A stretch of 15,505 nt of DNA from CAZTHL01 sp964613585 (GTDB lineage Bacteria > Pseudomonadota > Alphaproteobacteria > DSM-16000 > Inquilinaceae). Below, in pieces: positions 5,638 to 13,559 of this stretch. Below the pieces are notes generated by a model. It did no database searches and had not been told where the DNA came from. It was given only the letters and a program-made list of their open reading frames with translations. Location of the stretch: contig CAZTHL010000087.1 in NCBI GenBank assembly GCA_964613585.1, positions 1-15,505 on the forward strand, given 5' to 3'. The position numbers were made by a program, and so were the translations under genes. Position 1 is the first letter of the stretch, and each line of letters starts with the position of its first letter.

Positions 5638-7152
5638 TCAGGCCCGCTCGAGCAGGCTCAGCTTGAGCGTCCGCCAAGTCTTCTGGAACCGCTCTGTGCG
5701 CAGCGCCTCGAGCCGGTCCTCGAGCGCGCGGCCGAGCTCGCGCAGGCGGGCGTCGCCGAGGCGTTGGGCATGATGGAACATGGACCGCTCCTCGGCGCCG
5801 GCATGGTGCTCGACCGCTCGGTGCAGGGCGCGGAGATGCTCCTCGAAGGCCGAGGTCGCGGTGTCGAGGCGGAGCGTCATCGCCAGCAGGTCGGCGAGCT
5901 GCCGGTGCTCGGCATGGGCGATCGGCACATCGTCGCTGACCGGTCGGACGGCCGGATAGAAGATCTCGTCCTCGATCGCCTCGTGCATCTCCAGCTCGCC
6001 CGCGAGCGTCCGCATCAGGTCGCGCCGCTCGGGATCGGGCCGGGGCAGCGCCTCGATCCGCTCAAACAGACGGCGCATCAGCTGGTGATGCTCGAGCAGG
6101 ACCGCGTCGGCGGTGCGGGCGAAGGGCACCGCGCCGCCCGGCGGTCCGGCCTGCCGATCGTGAGCGGCTGCTACGTCCTCCGGCATCACGGCCTCCGGCA
6201 TCACGGCCTCCGGCATCACGGCCTCGTCGCCGGGCCCGAGGGCGCGACGGATCTCGACCATGCCGTCCTGGACGCGCACCTCGTAGCGCGGCTGCGGGCA
6301 GGTCGCCGGCCCGTCGAGCGGGCGGCCGGTCGCGAGGTCGAAGCGCGAGCCGTGCCAGGGGCAGACCAGGCCGCCGCCCAGCACCCAGCCCCCGTCAAGC
6401 GGCCCGCCCCAGTGCGAGCAGCGCGCGTTCAGCGCATGGATGCGGCCGCGGTGGCGGACCAGCACGACGCCGATCTCGCGCCGGCCGGCCTCGTCGGAGA
6501 CGCCGACCCGGCGTGGCGCGTCCTCCACGAGGTCGGCCGCCGGCTGCACCGGCGTGAAGCGGCGCGGCTCCGGGCTTTGCTCAGCGTGGTCGACGCCGAC
6601 CCGGCGGCGGTAAACGAGATGGCCACCGAGATAGGCGCCGGCCAGCATCACGGCCCAGCCGGCGCCGCTCACCAGCCGGCCCTCGGCGCGGCGGCCACGC
6701 CGGCGCAGCGCCAGCGACCCGACGGTCAGGCCGAGCGCCGCCGTGTTGACCACGCCGTGCACGAGGCCGGTGCGCCGGTCGCGGCCCTGGGTGTATTGCC
6801 AGTCGGCGACGCCGGCGGCGGCGGCGGCGACCGCCCCGGCGGCCCCGGCCTTGAGCGCGGTGTCCGCGGCATGGTCGAGGCGCCGGTCGCGGGCGAGGCC
6901 GAGCGCGCTCAGCGCGTCGAGCGCCAGCGCCAGCGTCCATGTGCCGATGGGGATCGTGACCAGCAGCGGGTGCAGCGGATGACCGTGGCGGGTGCCGTGC
7001 AGCACGTTGCGGACGCGCTGGCCGGTGCCGCCGGCGAGCTCGGCCGGACGGGCGAGGGCGTTGCCGAGCGCGTAGCCCGGCCGGTCCAGGCCCTCGGCCC
7101 GCTCGATCCGGCCGATCACGGCGTCGGCCCGGCGACTCCCCTTGTCCGGCAT
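5638..7152 (-). CDS. DUF2231 - Rieske [2Fe-2S] - hemerythrin (HHE) fusion protein
   Basis: A three-module protein, 504 residues from the preferred ATG at 7152. Residues about 45-182 match the DUF2231 membrane domain (GHPLHPLLVTIPIGTW at 57-72, then several hydrophobic helices). Residues about 195-302 form a Rieske domain with complete cluster ligands, C245-S-H247 and C264-P-W-H267. A linker with three tandem EAVMP units (310-324) follows. Residues about 350-470 form a hemerythrin HHE domain rich in the expected His/Glu positions (VLLEHHQLM, HEAIEDEIFYP, HAEHRQL, HHAGAEERSMFHHA). A membrane-anchored redox protein with an O2-, NO- or iron-responsive di-iron module is the natural inference; substrate and partner are unknown. 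The frame is open for 58 more codons, to an ATG at 7326, but that extension is low-complexity. No strong ribosome binding site supports either start. The probable next gene of the operon is the RCK_C protein. Confidence 0.87.
   Translation of the reverse strand: MPDKGSRRADAVIGRIERAEGLDRPGYALGNALARPAELAGGTGQRVRNVLHGTRHGHPLHPLLVTIPIGTWTLALALDALSALGLARDRRLDHAADTALKAGAAGAVAAAAAGVADWQYTQGRDRRTGLVHGVVNTAALGLTVGSLALRRRGRRAEGRLVSGAGWAVMLAGAYLGGHLVYRRRVGVDHAEQSPEPRRFTPVQPAADLVEDAPRRVGVSDEAGRREIGVVLVRHRGRIHALNARCSHWGGPLDGGWVLGGGLVCPWHGSRFDLATGRPLDGPATCPQPRYEVRVQDGMVEIRRALGPGDEAVMPEAVMPEAVMPEDVAAAHDRQAGPPGGAVPFARTADAVLLEHHQLMRRLFERIEALPRPDPERRDLMRTLAGELEMHEAIEDEIFYPAVRPVSDDVPIAHAEHRQLADLLAMTLRLDTATSAFEEHLRALHRAVEHHAGAEERSMFHHAQRLGDARLRELGRALEDRLEALRTERFQKTWRTLKLSLLERA
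6181..6225 (-). repeat. Three tandem 15-bp units inside the fusion gene
   Basis: CGGCATCACGGCCTC is repeated three times exactly (6181-6195, 6196-6210, 6211-6225). It encodes a three-fold EAVMP pentapeptide in the linker between the Rieske and hemerythrin domains. The units are in frame and perfect at the nucleotide level, which suggests recent duplication by replication slippage. Copy number could vary between strains and change linker length without a frameshift. Confidence 0.95.
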
Positions 7153-7339
7153 CGATTGGTCGTGTCCCCGTGGCGGCCAGCGCCGGCAGCCGCGACGGCG
7201 ACCGGTCGCCGGTGTCAACACGGGCGGGCCGGCTCGGTTGCGCCGGCGCTCCGCGGGGGCCATCGCCCCGCGCCGGGATCCGGCTGCCGGCCGGCCGGTC
7301 TCGTCGTCCTCGAGAATGGCCGCCATCGCTCAGCGCCCG

Positions 7340-7416
7340 CTACCGCCGAGCCGACGAGATGACTCGTGGGCTCGGCCGGGGCGCGCCCGCCAACCCTACG
7401 CCGTCCGGGCGCGCCG
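7340..7416 (-). repeat. Conserved intergenic element, copy B (upstream of the fusion gene)
   Basis: Second copy of the element at 4052-4130, same strand, ending about 188 bp upstream of the preferred fusion-gene start. The palindrome GGGCGCGCCC and the rest of the 20-bp identical block are present. The hairpin arms are GCCGACGA (7350-7357) and TCGTGGGC (7364-7371) around a 6-nt loop. Relative to copy A one arm position has changed from a G-T pair to an A-T pair and another to a C-C mismatch, so the fold is largely kept although the sequence differs. Outside this block, 3955-4051 and 7250-7339 do not resemble each other, so the element has definite edges. Confidence 0.65.
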
Positions 7417-7559
7417 TGGCTCCCCAGGGACCGACGTCATTGGCTCGCCGGTATGGGAAGACATGGTGCCCATCAGGAAAGGGTCAGGCGAAGTCCCCGG
7501 GACCGCGGCGGTGGCCGTCACGATCCGGTTGATCCGAACCGTGATGGATCCATGCGGCG

Positions 7560-7581
7560 GGCCGGCGGCGGCACGCCGGCC
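7560..7581 (-). terminator. Hairpin just downstream of lldP, possible terminator
   Basis: GGCCGGCG and CGCCGGCC form a perfect 8-bp stem with a 6-nt loop, starting 18 nt beyond the lldP stop codon. The position suits the end of the dld-lldP transcript. No T-tract follows on the minus strand, so it would be a non-canonical or Rho-assisted stop, or a 3'-end stabilising structure. Confidence 0.35.
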
Positions 7582-7599
7582 TCTCCCGGTACCGACGGC

Positions 7600-9228
7600 T
7601 CACCCCATGGTCAAGCCCGCCGCCGCGGCGATGACGCCGTAGAGCAGCATCGGCAGCACGGTGCGCTTGAGGATCCAGCCCTCTCGGTTGAGCACGCCGA
7701 GGATCGAGCAGACGGCGACCACGTTGTTGATGCAGACCATGTTGCCCATGGCGCCGCCGACCGACTGCATGGCCAGGATCGTGGTCACGTTGAGGCCGGC
7801 GGACTCGGCGATCGACTGCTGGATGCCCGCGAACATCAGGTTCGACACCGTGTTCGAGCCGGAGAAGAAGGCACCGATCGCGCCCAGGTAGGCCGCGACG
7901 TACTGCCAGCCGCCGCCGAACACCTCGGCGAAGAAGCGGCCGATGACGATGACCAGCGCGTCCTCGCCGCCGGCACGCATCAGCCCGACCATGATGAGCG
8001 CGCCCATGAGAGCCAGGATCGGCTTCTTCATCCGGTCATAGGTCTCGGTCCAGACCGCGCGGCCGGTGCCGGCGCCGGCCCGGAACAGCAAGAGCGAGAC
8101 GCCGGCGACCAGGAAGAACGGGATGAAGGCCGGGATGTAGAGCGCGGCGAAGCTCCAGGTGGCGTCGGTGCCGAAGATCGAGGTGAGCTTTATGACCAGC
8201 GCCGTGGACAGGCTGATCTCGCCGAGCGTGCCGAGCGAGACCGCCACGACGGGCTCCGAGGCGGTCAGCAGCCCCTTCAAGCCGAGGTCCGGGATGCGGG
8301 TGACGATCAGCACCAGCACGGTGCCCCACAGCGGGAACATGGCCTTGATCAGCGATCCCGTGCCCGGCGCGGGCGCGGCGGCGGCGCCGACCGACTGCGG
8401 CACCGCCTGCGGGTCGGCCTCCGGCTCGCGCGCCAGGCCGATGCCGCGGCGGGCCAGCACGACCGAGATGACGAGGCCGATCAGCCCGCCCAGGAGCGAG
8501 GGGAACTCGTAGCTGACGAAGGCGATGGCGATGTACGGCACGACGCAGCCGAGGATGCTCAGGTAGATGAAGCCGAGATTGGCCCGGATCTCCCGCCAGG
8601 ACACGACGAAGGAGAGCGCGATCACCGGGATGACCAGGGCCGCCAGCCCGTGGATCAGCGCCGACTTGACGCCGATCTCGAGGATCTGGGCGGCGGTCAG
8701 GTCGAGTTGGCCCATGCCGAACCAGGTCGGCGTGCCGACGGCGCCGAAGGTGACCGGGACCGAGTTCATGATCAGCGCCAGGCAGGCCACCGGCAGCACC
8801 GGGAAGCCGAGGCCGATCAGGATCGGCGCGGCCAGCGCGGCCGGGGTGCCGAAGCCGCTCGCCCCCTCGATCAGAAAGGCGAAGGCCCAGCCGATGATCA
8901 TCAGCTGCGCCACTGGATTGGGGCTGACCGTGTTGAGCCAGGCCCTCACCTCGGCCATGGCGCCGGTGTGCTCCATCGTCTTGAACAAGAGGATGGCGCC
9001 CCAGATGATGAAGATCGGCACCAGCGCGGTCAGCACGCCGGCGACGATGGTGGCGTTGGTCAGGTTCGGGTCGGCCTGGAACCAGGTGAGCTTGAGCAGG
9101 TACACCAGCCCGGCCGCGATCGGCAGGGCGACGTAGGACGGCACGCTGTCCTGCTTCGTCATCATCCAGATCAGGATGACGATCGGCGCCAGCGCCAGCA
9201 GGGCGTCGACGGTCGACGACTCGGGCAT
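7600..9228 (-). CDS. lldP: L-lactate/D-lactate permease, LctP/LldP family
   Basis: A 542-residue polytopic membrane protein that imports lactate, probably with protons; family members also take glycolate. About a dozen hydrophobic helices span the protein. The family signature FLIEGASGFGTPAALAAPIL is present near residues 118-137, with GAVGTPTWFGMGQ nearby and, towards the C-terminus, the conserved region GAFFSGSNTVSNLMF and MQSVGGAMGNMVCINNVVAV. The length is normal for the family. The ATG at 9228 has an AAGGAAG ribosome binding site about 7 nt upstream. It lies 122 bp downstream of the D-lactate dehydrogenase gene on the same strand and is very probably co-transcribed with it, which supports lactate as the physiological substrate. 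Regulation is expected through the GntR-type gene at 12728. Confidence 0.95.
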   Translation of the reverse strand: MPESSTVDALLALAPIVILIWMMTKQDSVPSYVALPIAAGLVYLLKLTWFQADPNLTNATIVAGVLTALVPIFIIWGAILLFKTMEHTGAMAEVRAWLNTVSPNPVAQLMIIGWAFAFLIEGASGFGTPAALAAPILIGLGFPVLPVACLALIMNSVPVTFGAVGTPTWFGMGQLDLTAAQILEIGVKSALIHGLAALVIPVIALSFVVSWREIRANLGFIYLSILGCVVPYIAIAFVSYEFPSLLGGLIGLVISVVLARRGIGLAREPEADPQAVPQSVGAAAAPAPGTGSLIKAMFPLWGTVLVLIVTRIPDLGLKGLLTASEPVVAVSLGTLGEISLSTALVIKLTSIFGTDATWSFAALYIPAFIPFFLVAGVSLLLFRAGAGTGRAVWTETYDRMKKPILALMGALIMVGLMRAGGEDALVIVIGRFFAEVFGGGWQYVAAYLGAIGAFFSGSNTVSNLMFAGIQQSIAESAGLNVTTILAMQSVGGAMGNMVCINNVVAVCSILGVLNREGWILKRTVLPMLLYGVIAAAAGLTMG

Positions 9229-9350
9229 CGGGCTTCTTCCTTCGCATGGGCGCCGACCGCCCCGGGAGAGGGGCGCGAGCCGGTGCCGCGGGCGGCCGTG
9301 GCCGCCCGGGAAAGCGTGGCGGGTCGGTGCAGCGGCGGGGTGTCCGGGGC
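9229..9350 (-). other. Intercistronic region with two stem-loops, dld / lldP
   Basis: The 122-bp spacer contains two perfect inverted repeats. CGGGCGGC (9289-9296) pairs with GCCGCCCG (9301-9308) around a 4-nt loop, and CGCCCC (9258-9263) pairs with GGGGCG (9270-9275) around a 6-nt loop. Neither is followed by a T-tract on the minus strand. They are better explained as mRNA processing or stability structures that could set the dehydrogenase-to-permease ratio than as full terminators. The lldP ribosome binding site lies just beyond them. Confidence 0.5.
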
Positions 9351-12218
9351 TCAGCCGGGGCGCGTGCAGGCGTCAACCAGATGCACGATCGAGCGGTACG
9401 GCACGGCTCCGTGCCGCGACAGGCCGATCTCGCAGGTGCGGCTGTGCGAGTAGCCGGCGGCGCAGCCCTCGGGCAGGGCGTCCTTCAGCTGCCGCAGCGC
9501 GTGGGCATTCAGTTCCGGCGTGGTGAAGCCCTTGTCGCCGGCGAAGCCGCAGCAGCCGACGCCGTCGGGCAGCACCGCCTGGTCGGCGCAGGCCTGGCCG
9601 ATGGCCTTCAGCTTGCCTTCCAGGCCCATCCGGCGGCCGCTGCAGGTCACGTGCAGGGCGACCGGCTCGGTCTGGCGCTCGAAGCGCAGGCGCTCCATCA
9701 GCCGGTCGTGGATCAGCTCGACAATGTCGAGCGGCCGCAGCGGCTCGGGCAGAGCCTGCTTCAAGCGGTAGGTGCACGGGCTGGTGTCGGACAGGATCGG
9801 CAGCCGGCCGCCGTCGCTCGCCGCCTCCAGCGCGCGGGCCACCTCCGCCGTCTTGCGCTCCGCCACCTCGTCGAGACCCTTGCTCTCGTAAGGCTGGCCG
9901 CAGCACAGGCCATCCAGGCCTTGCGGATAAATCACCCGGTAGCCGGCCTTGCGCAGCAGCGCGGCCGTCGCGTCGGGCAGCGGCCGCGCCTCAGCATCGC
10001 CATGGGCCGGCCCCAGGGTGCGCGACACGCAGCTCGGCAGGTACACGATGGCCGGCGGCTCCGCCGAGCCGTTCGCGGCCGGCGCCGGCTCGGCGAGCAC
10101 GCGGCCGATGCCGGCCCGTGGCATGTCCGGCGTCCAGGCCGGCAGCCGGTCGCCGGAGAGCCGACGGAGCGCCCGGCTCATGCCTTCCAGGCGGTCCGGG
10201 CCGACCGCGCTGCCGGCGAGGTCGGCCAGCCGCAGACCGGCGCGGACCGCGCCCAGGGCGGCTCCGGTGCGCGCGGCGGCGACGCCGGCCACCCGCCGGG
10301 CCGCGGCCGGCAGCCGGTCGCCGCGCAGCCGCCGGGTCAGCCGGCCGGTGTCGATGCCGACCGGGCAGGCGGTGGCGCACAGGCCGCAGGCGGCGCAGGT
10401 GTCCAGCCCCTGATAGGCGTACGCCTCGAGAAGCGGCGCGCGCGCCCCGACGTCGCCCGCGGCCTCGAGCCGGGAGATCTCGCGCCAGCCGGCGATGCGC
10501 TGGCGCGGCGTCAGGGTCAGGCCGGTGGAGGGGCACATCCGCTCGCAGAAGCCGCATTCCATGCACTGATCCACCAGCGGGTCGGCGGCCGGCAGCGGCT
10601 TCAGGTTCTTGAGGTGGATCTCGGGGTCGTCGTTCAGGATGACGCCGGGATTGAGCAGGCCCTCCGGGTCGAGGATCGCCTTGATCTCGCGCATCAGTGC
10701 CGTGGCCTGCGGGCCCCATTCGAGCTCGACGAACGGCGCCACGTTGCGGCCGGTCCCGTGCTCGGCCTTCATCGAACCGTCGAAGCGGTCGACCACCAGG
10801 GTGCACACCGCGTCCATGAAGCGGCGGTAGCGGTCGATTTCCTCCGGTCGGCCGAGGTCGGGCGTGAACACGAAGTGCAGGTTGCCCTCGAGGGCATGGC
10901 CGAACAGGATCGCCTCGTCGTAGCCGAACGCCTCGAACAGGGTCTGCAGCTCGGCCACGGCGGCGGCGAGGCGGGGCAGAGGAAACGCGACATCCTCGAT
11001 GACGACGGTGGTGCCGGTCTGGCGCATGGCGCCGATCGACGGGAAAAGCCCCTTGCGGATGTCCCAGAGCCGGTCGAACTCGGAGGGCTGGTCGGTGAAG
11101 GCAACCGGCTCCAGGGTGGCGACGCCCTCGAGCGCGCGGCGGATCGTGGCGACATGGGCGGCCAGAGCGCCGGCGTCGGCGGCGCGCGTCTCGACCAGCA
11201 GGGCGGTGGCGCCGGGCGGCAGGCCACGAATGCTGGCAGGCAGGCCCGGCTTGTCCTCGACCGAGCGCAGGCTGGCGCGATCCATCAGCTCGACGGCGGC
11301 CACCGGCGTGCTCTTCAGCCGGATCACCGCCTCCGAGGCCGCGACCACGCCGTCGAACAGCAGCAGCGCGCTGGCCTTGTCGGCGTATTCCGGCACCGTG
11401 CGGTAGGTGATCTCGGCGATCACGCCGAGCGTGCCCTCCGAGCCGATCATCAGATGCTGCAGGATGTCGATCGGGTCGGTGAAGTCGACCAGGGCATTCA
11501 GGCTGTAGCCGGTGGTGTTCTTGATGGCGTACTTGCGCCGGATGCGCCCGGCCAGCTCCGGGTCGGCCCGCACGCGCGCCCCGAGCCCGTCCAGCCGCGC
11601 CAGCAGGTCGCGGTGGCTGCGCGCGAAGGCCGCGCGGCTGTGCGGATCGCCGGTGTCGAGCACGGCGCCGTCGGCCAGCATGATGCGCATGGACTGGAGC
11701 GTGTGGTAGCTGTTCTGGGCGGTCCCGCAGCACATGCCGCTGGCGTTGTTGGCGGCGATGCCGCCGATCTTGCAGGCGGCGATGGAGGCCGGGTCGGGGC
11801 CGATCTTGCGGCCCAAGGGGGCAAGCCGGCGGTTGGCCTCGGCGCCGATGAGGCCGGGCCCGAGGCGAACGGTCGCGGCATCCTCTGCGATGGTGATCCC
11901 GTTCCAGCCATCGCCGAGCACGGCGAGCACGCGGTCGGTGACCGCTTGGCCCGACAGGCTGGTGCCGGCGGCCCGGACGGTGACCGGGGTCCCGAAGCGG
12001 CGACACAGGCGGAGCAGGATGGCCATCTCGGCCTCGCTCTCGATCACCGCCACCAGCTCGGGAACCAGCCGGTAGAAGCTGGCGTCGGTGCCGTAGGCCA
12101 GCCGGCGCAGCGGGTCGCGGATCAGCCGCTCCGCGGGCAGGTGGTGGCCGAGCGCCTCGGCCAGGGCGTCGCCGGGCGACAGCGGCGCGGCATCGACACG
12201 GGTGGCGACGCGGGCCAT
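9351..12218 (-). CDS. dld: FAD-linked, Fe-S-containing D-lactate dehydrogenase
   Basis: A 955-residue peripheral flavoprotein predicted to oxidise D-lactate to pyruvate and pass electrons to the respiratory chain. It resembles the Dld-II type known from Shewanella, also found next to lldP. Domain order: FAD_binding_4 (about 45-190; VRAAGTSLSGQAV, ACKIGGIAANNASGM), FAD-oxidase C-terminal domain (about 230-530; GHALEGNLHF, AEHGTGRN), two ferredoxin-type motifs (C552-x2-C555-x2-C558-x3-C562-P and C608-x2-C611-x2-C614-x3-C618-P), then a GlpC/LutA-like half with CCG motifs at 772-774 and 889-891. All key cysteines are present. The ATG at 12218 has a clear GGAGG site (12226-12230) 7 nt upstream, so the 57-codon open extension to 12389, which would overlap the operator, is rejected. 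2-hydroxyglutarate or glycolate are alternative substrates; the neighbouring lldP and regulator favour lactate. Confidence 0.92.
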   Translation of the reverse strand: MARVATRVDAAPLSPGDALAEALGHHLPAERLIRDPLRRLAYGTDASFYRLVPELVAVIESEAEMAILLRLCRRFGTPVTVRAAGTSLSGQAVTDRVLAVLGDGWNGITIAEDAATVRLGPGLIGAEANRRLAPLGRKIGPDPASIAACKIGGIAANNASGMCCGTAQNSYHTLQSMRIMLADGAVLDTGDPHSRAAFARSHRDLLARLDGLGARVRADPELAGRIRRKYAIKNTTGYSLNALVDFTDPIDILQHLMIGSEGTLGVIAEITYRTVPEYADKASALLLFDGVVAASEAVIRLKSTPVAAVELMDRASLRSVEDKPGLPASIRGLPPGATALLVETRAADAGALAAHVATIRRALEGVATLEPVAFTDQPSEFDRLWDIRKGLFPSIGAMRQTGTTVVIEDVAFPLPRLAAAVAELQTLFEAFGYDEAILFGHALEGNLHFVFTPDLGRPEEIDRYRRFMDAVCTLVVDRFDGSMKAEHGTGRNVAPFVELEWGPQATALMREIKAILDPEGLLNPGVILNDDPEIHLKNLKPLPAADPLVDQCMECGFCERMCPSTGLTLTPRQRIAGWREISRLEAAGDVGARAPLLEAYAYQGLDTCAACGLCATACPVGIDTGRLTRRLRGDRLPAAARRVAGVAAARTGAALGAVRAGLRLADLAGSAVGPDRLEGMSRALRRLSGDRLPAWTPDMPRAGIGRVLAEPAPAANGSAEPPAIVYLPSCVSRTLGPAHGDAEARPLPDATAALLRKAGYRVIYPQGLDGLCCGQPYESKGLDEVAERKTAEVARALEAASDGGRLPILSDTSPCTYRLKQALPEPLRPLDIVELIHDRLMERLRFERQTEPVALHVTCSGRRMGLEGKLKAIGQACADQAVLPDGVGCCGFAGDKGFTTPELNAHALRQLKDALPEGCAAGYSHSRTCEIGLSRHGAVPYRSIVHLVDACTRPG

Positions 12219-12727
12219 GGGCGATCCTCCGCCTGATGCTTCTTGTCGTTGGTGCAGCGTTGCTTTTGGCCCCGCCGCTCGGGTCGAACGCCGACCATGG
12301 TCCGCTGGATATCGGCGGGATGGCGTTCCGAGCCTTGGAGGGTGACCGAAACGAGGCCAGGCGGTCAAGTGGTCCGGTGGTCCGACCAATTTTTCTGATG
12401 TGGATCAAGCGGCCCGGACGCGGGCCCGACGAGCCCCATCGCCTCACTCACTCCCGTGCCTCGGTCGGATGGGGACGGACGACCAGGGCGCCTGGCGATT
12501 GGCTGCGGCCTGTCGGTGGGTGCCGGCGTCGGCCCGCCGTCCCGCCCCACGGACGCCACCGCTCGATTGCGCTGGTCGGCCATGGATGCTACATCGCCGC
12601 GGTGTATTAGAAAGTGCTGCGGGACGGCCGGAGCGGCGGCTGACGGTCCGGCCATCCGACCTGTAGCCGGTCGGTTCGGCCTCGCGCGGCGACCAGCGGC
12701 CGGCCGCAGCCGGGGAAAGGCCGGGCC
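12219..12727. other. Divergent intergenic region, dld-lldP / GntR regulator
   Basis: A 509-bp region between divergent starts. The dld ribosome binding site is at its left end, and a purine-rich GGGGAAAGG site (about 12713-12721) precedes the regulator ATG at its right end. The main signal is the operator-like site at 12370-12390. A short perfect palindrome GACCATGGTC lies at 12293-12302. I looked for promoters on both strands and found only weak candidates. Open frames here have no protein-like composition. Confidence 0.5.
12370..12390. promoter_or_regulatory. LldR/PdhR-type operator candidate
   Basis: TGGTCCGACCA (12378-12388) matches the core TGGT-N3-ACCA bound by LldR/PdhR-subfamily GntR regulators. 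The right flank AATT extends the match to ACCAATT, the PdhR-like half-site; the left flank does not match. An extra half-site TGGTCCG at 12370-12376 is an 8-bp-spaced direct repeat of the left arm. The site lies about 165 bp upstream of dld and about 345 bp upstream of the GntR gene, inside their shared control region. The fit of site type, regulator family and location is the argument; binding is inferred. Confidence 0.65.
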
Positions 12728-13516
12728 ATGGAATTTGCCAGGATCAAGCCGGAACGCCTGTCCGACGCCATCGCCCGGCAGCTGGAGACGATGATCCTCG
12801 AGGGCGTGCTGAAGCCCGGCGAGAAGCTGCCGCCGGAGCGCCAGCTGGCCCACCGCCTTTCGGTCTCCCGGCCGTCCCTGCGCGAGGCGATCCAGAAGCT
12901 GGAGCATTCGGGCCTGGTCGAGAGCCGGCACGGCGGCGGCACCTTCGTGCGCGATGCCATCGCCTCGGCGCTGACCGAGCCGCTTGGCGAGGTGCTGGCG
13001 CGCCATCCGCAGGCGGCGCTCGACTTCATCGAGCTGCGCGCCACGCTCGAGGGCATGAGCGCCTACTACGCGGCCGAGCGCGGCACGGCCGAGGATCGCG
13101 CCCTGCTGACCCGCCGCTTCCAGGCCATGGAGGAGGCGCACACGACACCCGGCCTGCAGGGATCGCCGGAGGACGAGCGCGACGCCGACTTCCACGTCGC
13201 CATCGCCGAGGCCTCGCACAACATCATGCTGCTGCATGTGATGCGCAGCCTGCTGGGCATGATTCGCAAGGACGTGGTGTTCAACCGCGCCCAGCTCTAC
13301 GCCGAGCCGGGCGCGCGGGACCGGCTGCTCGAGCAGCACCGCGCCGTCTATGAGGCGATCATGGCGCGCGACCCGGAGGCCGCGCGCGACGCGGCCCAGA
13401 CGCACATGGCCCATGTCGCCGGGGTGCTGCGCGCGTTCGAGAGCGGCAAGGCCCGTGCCCGGGTATCCCGCCTGCGCCTCGACCGTCTTGAGGCCGAGGC
13501 GGAAGGGGCGTCGTGA
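12728..13516 (+). CDS. lldR: GntR-family (FadR/FCD) transcriptional regulator, probable lactate-responsive LldR
   Basis: A 262-residue GntR regulator. Residues about 10-76 form the winged helix-turn-helix, with the classic segment LPPERQLAHRLSVSRPSLRE (34-53) followed by IQKLEHSGLVESRHGGGTFV. Residues about 95-240 form the all-helical FCD effector domain, with the expected metal-binding histidines at H156 (DADFHVAIAE), H204 (LLEQHRAVY) and H226 (AQTHMAHV). Sequence and length fit the LldR/PdhR group, which senses lactate or pyruvate and represses divergent or downstream uptake and oxidation genes. It is divergent from dld-lldP and shares a control region with a TGGT-N3-ACCA site. The specific effector (D- or L-lactate, or another hydroxy acid) is inferred from context. 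Its 3' end faces recR across 43 bp. Confidence 0.87.
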   Translation: MEFARIKPERLSDAIARQLETMILEGVLKPGEKLPPERQLAHRLSVSRPSLREAIQKLEHSGLVESRHGGGTFVRDAIASALTEPLGEVLARHPQAALDFIELRATLEGMSAYYAAERGTAEDRALLTRRFQAMEEAHTTPGLQGSPEDERDADFHVAIAEASHNIMLLHVMRSLLGMIRKDVVFNRAQLYAEPGARDRLLEQHRAVYEAIMARDPEAARDAAQTHMAHVAGVLRAFESGKARARVSRLRLDRLEAEAEGAS

Positions 13517-13559
13517 GCCGGCTCGGCAATAGGGGCCCGGGGCACACCGGCGCGGGCGG
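13517..13559. other. Short convergent gap between lldR and recR
   Basis: Only 43 bp separate the two facing stop codons. It is GC-rich, with the small palindrome GGGGCCC within it, but there is no hairpin with a T-tract. Any terminator must be Rho-dependent or lie inside a coding region. Confidence 0.4.

Larger units (their letters stand above)
7153..7599. other. Intergenic region between lldP and the fusion gene
   Basis: A 447-bp non-coding stretch between two minus-strand genes. From right to left it holds a GC-rich hairpin just after the lldP stop, a further small inverted repeat at about 7518-7544 (TCACG/CGTGA outer arms, CGGTT/AACCG inner arms), and the conserved element copy B (7340-7416). 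It then leads into the fusion gene start. It should contain the promoter of the fusion gene; none could be defined. If the ATG at 7326 were the true start, this region would shrink to 273 bp. Confidence 0.5.

Noticed and set aside
12219..12389. 57-codon N-terminal extension of dld
   Set aside because: The ATG at 12218 has a well-placed GGAGG, and the longer form would run through the predicted operator.
12573..12582. Second LldR-like site (TGGTCGGCCA)
   Set aside because: The right half lacks ACCA at the required spacing, so it does not fit TGGT-N3-ACCA.
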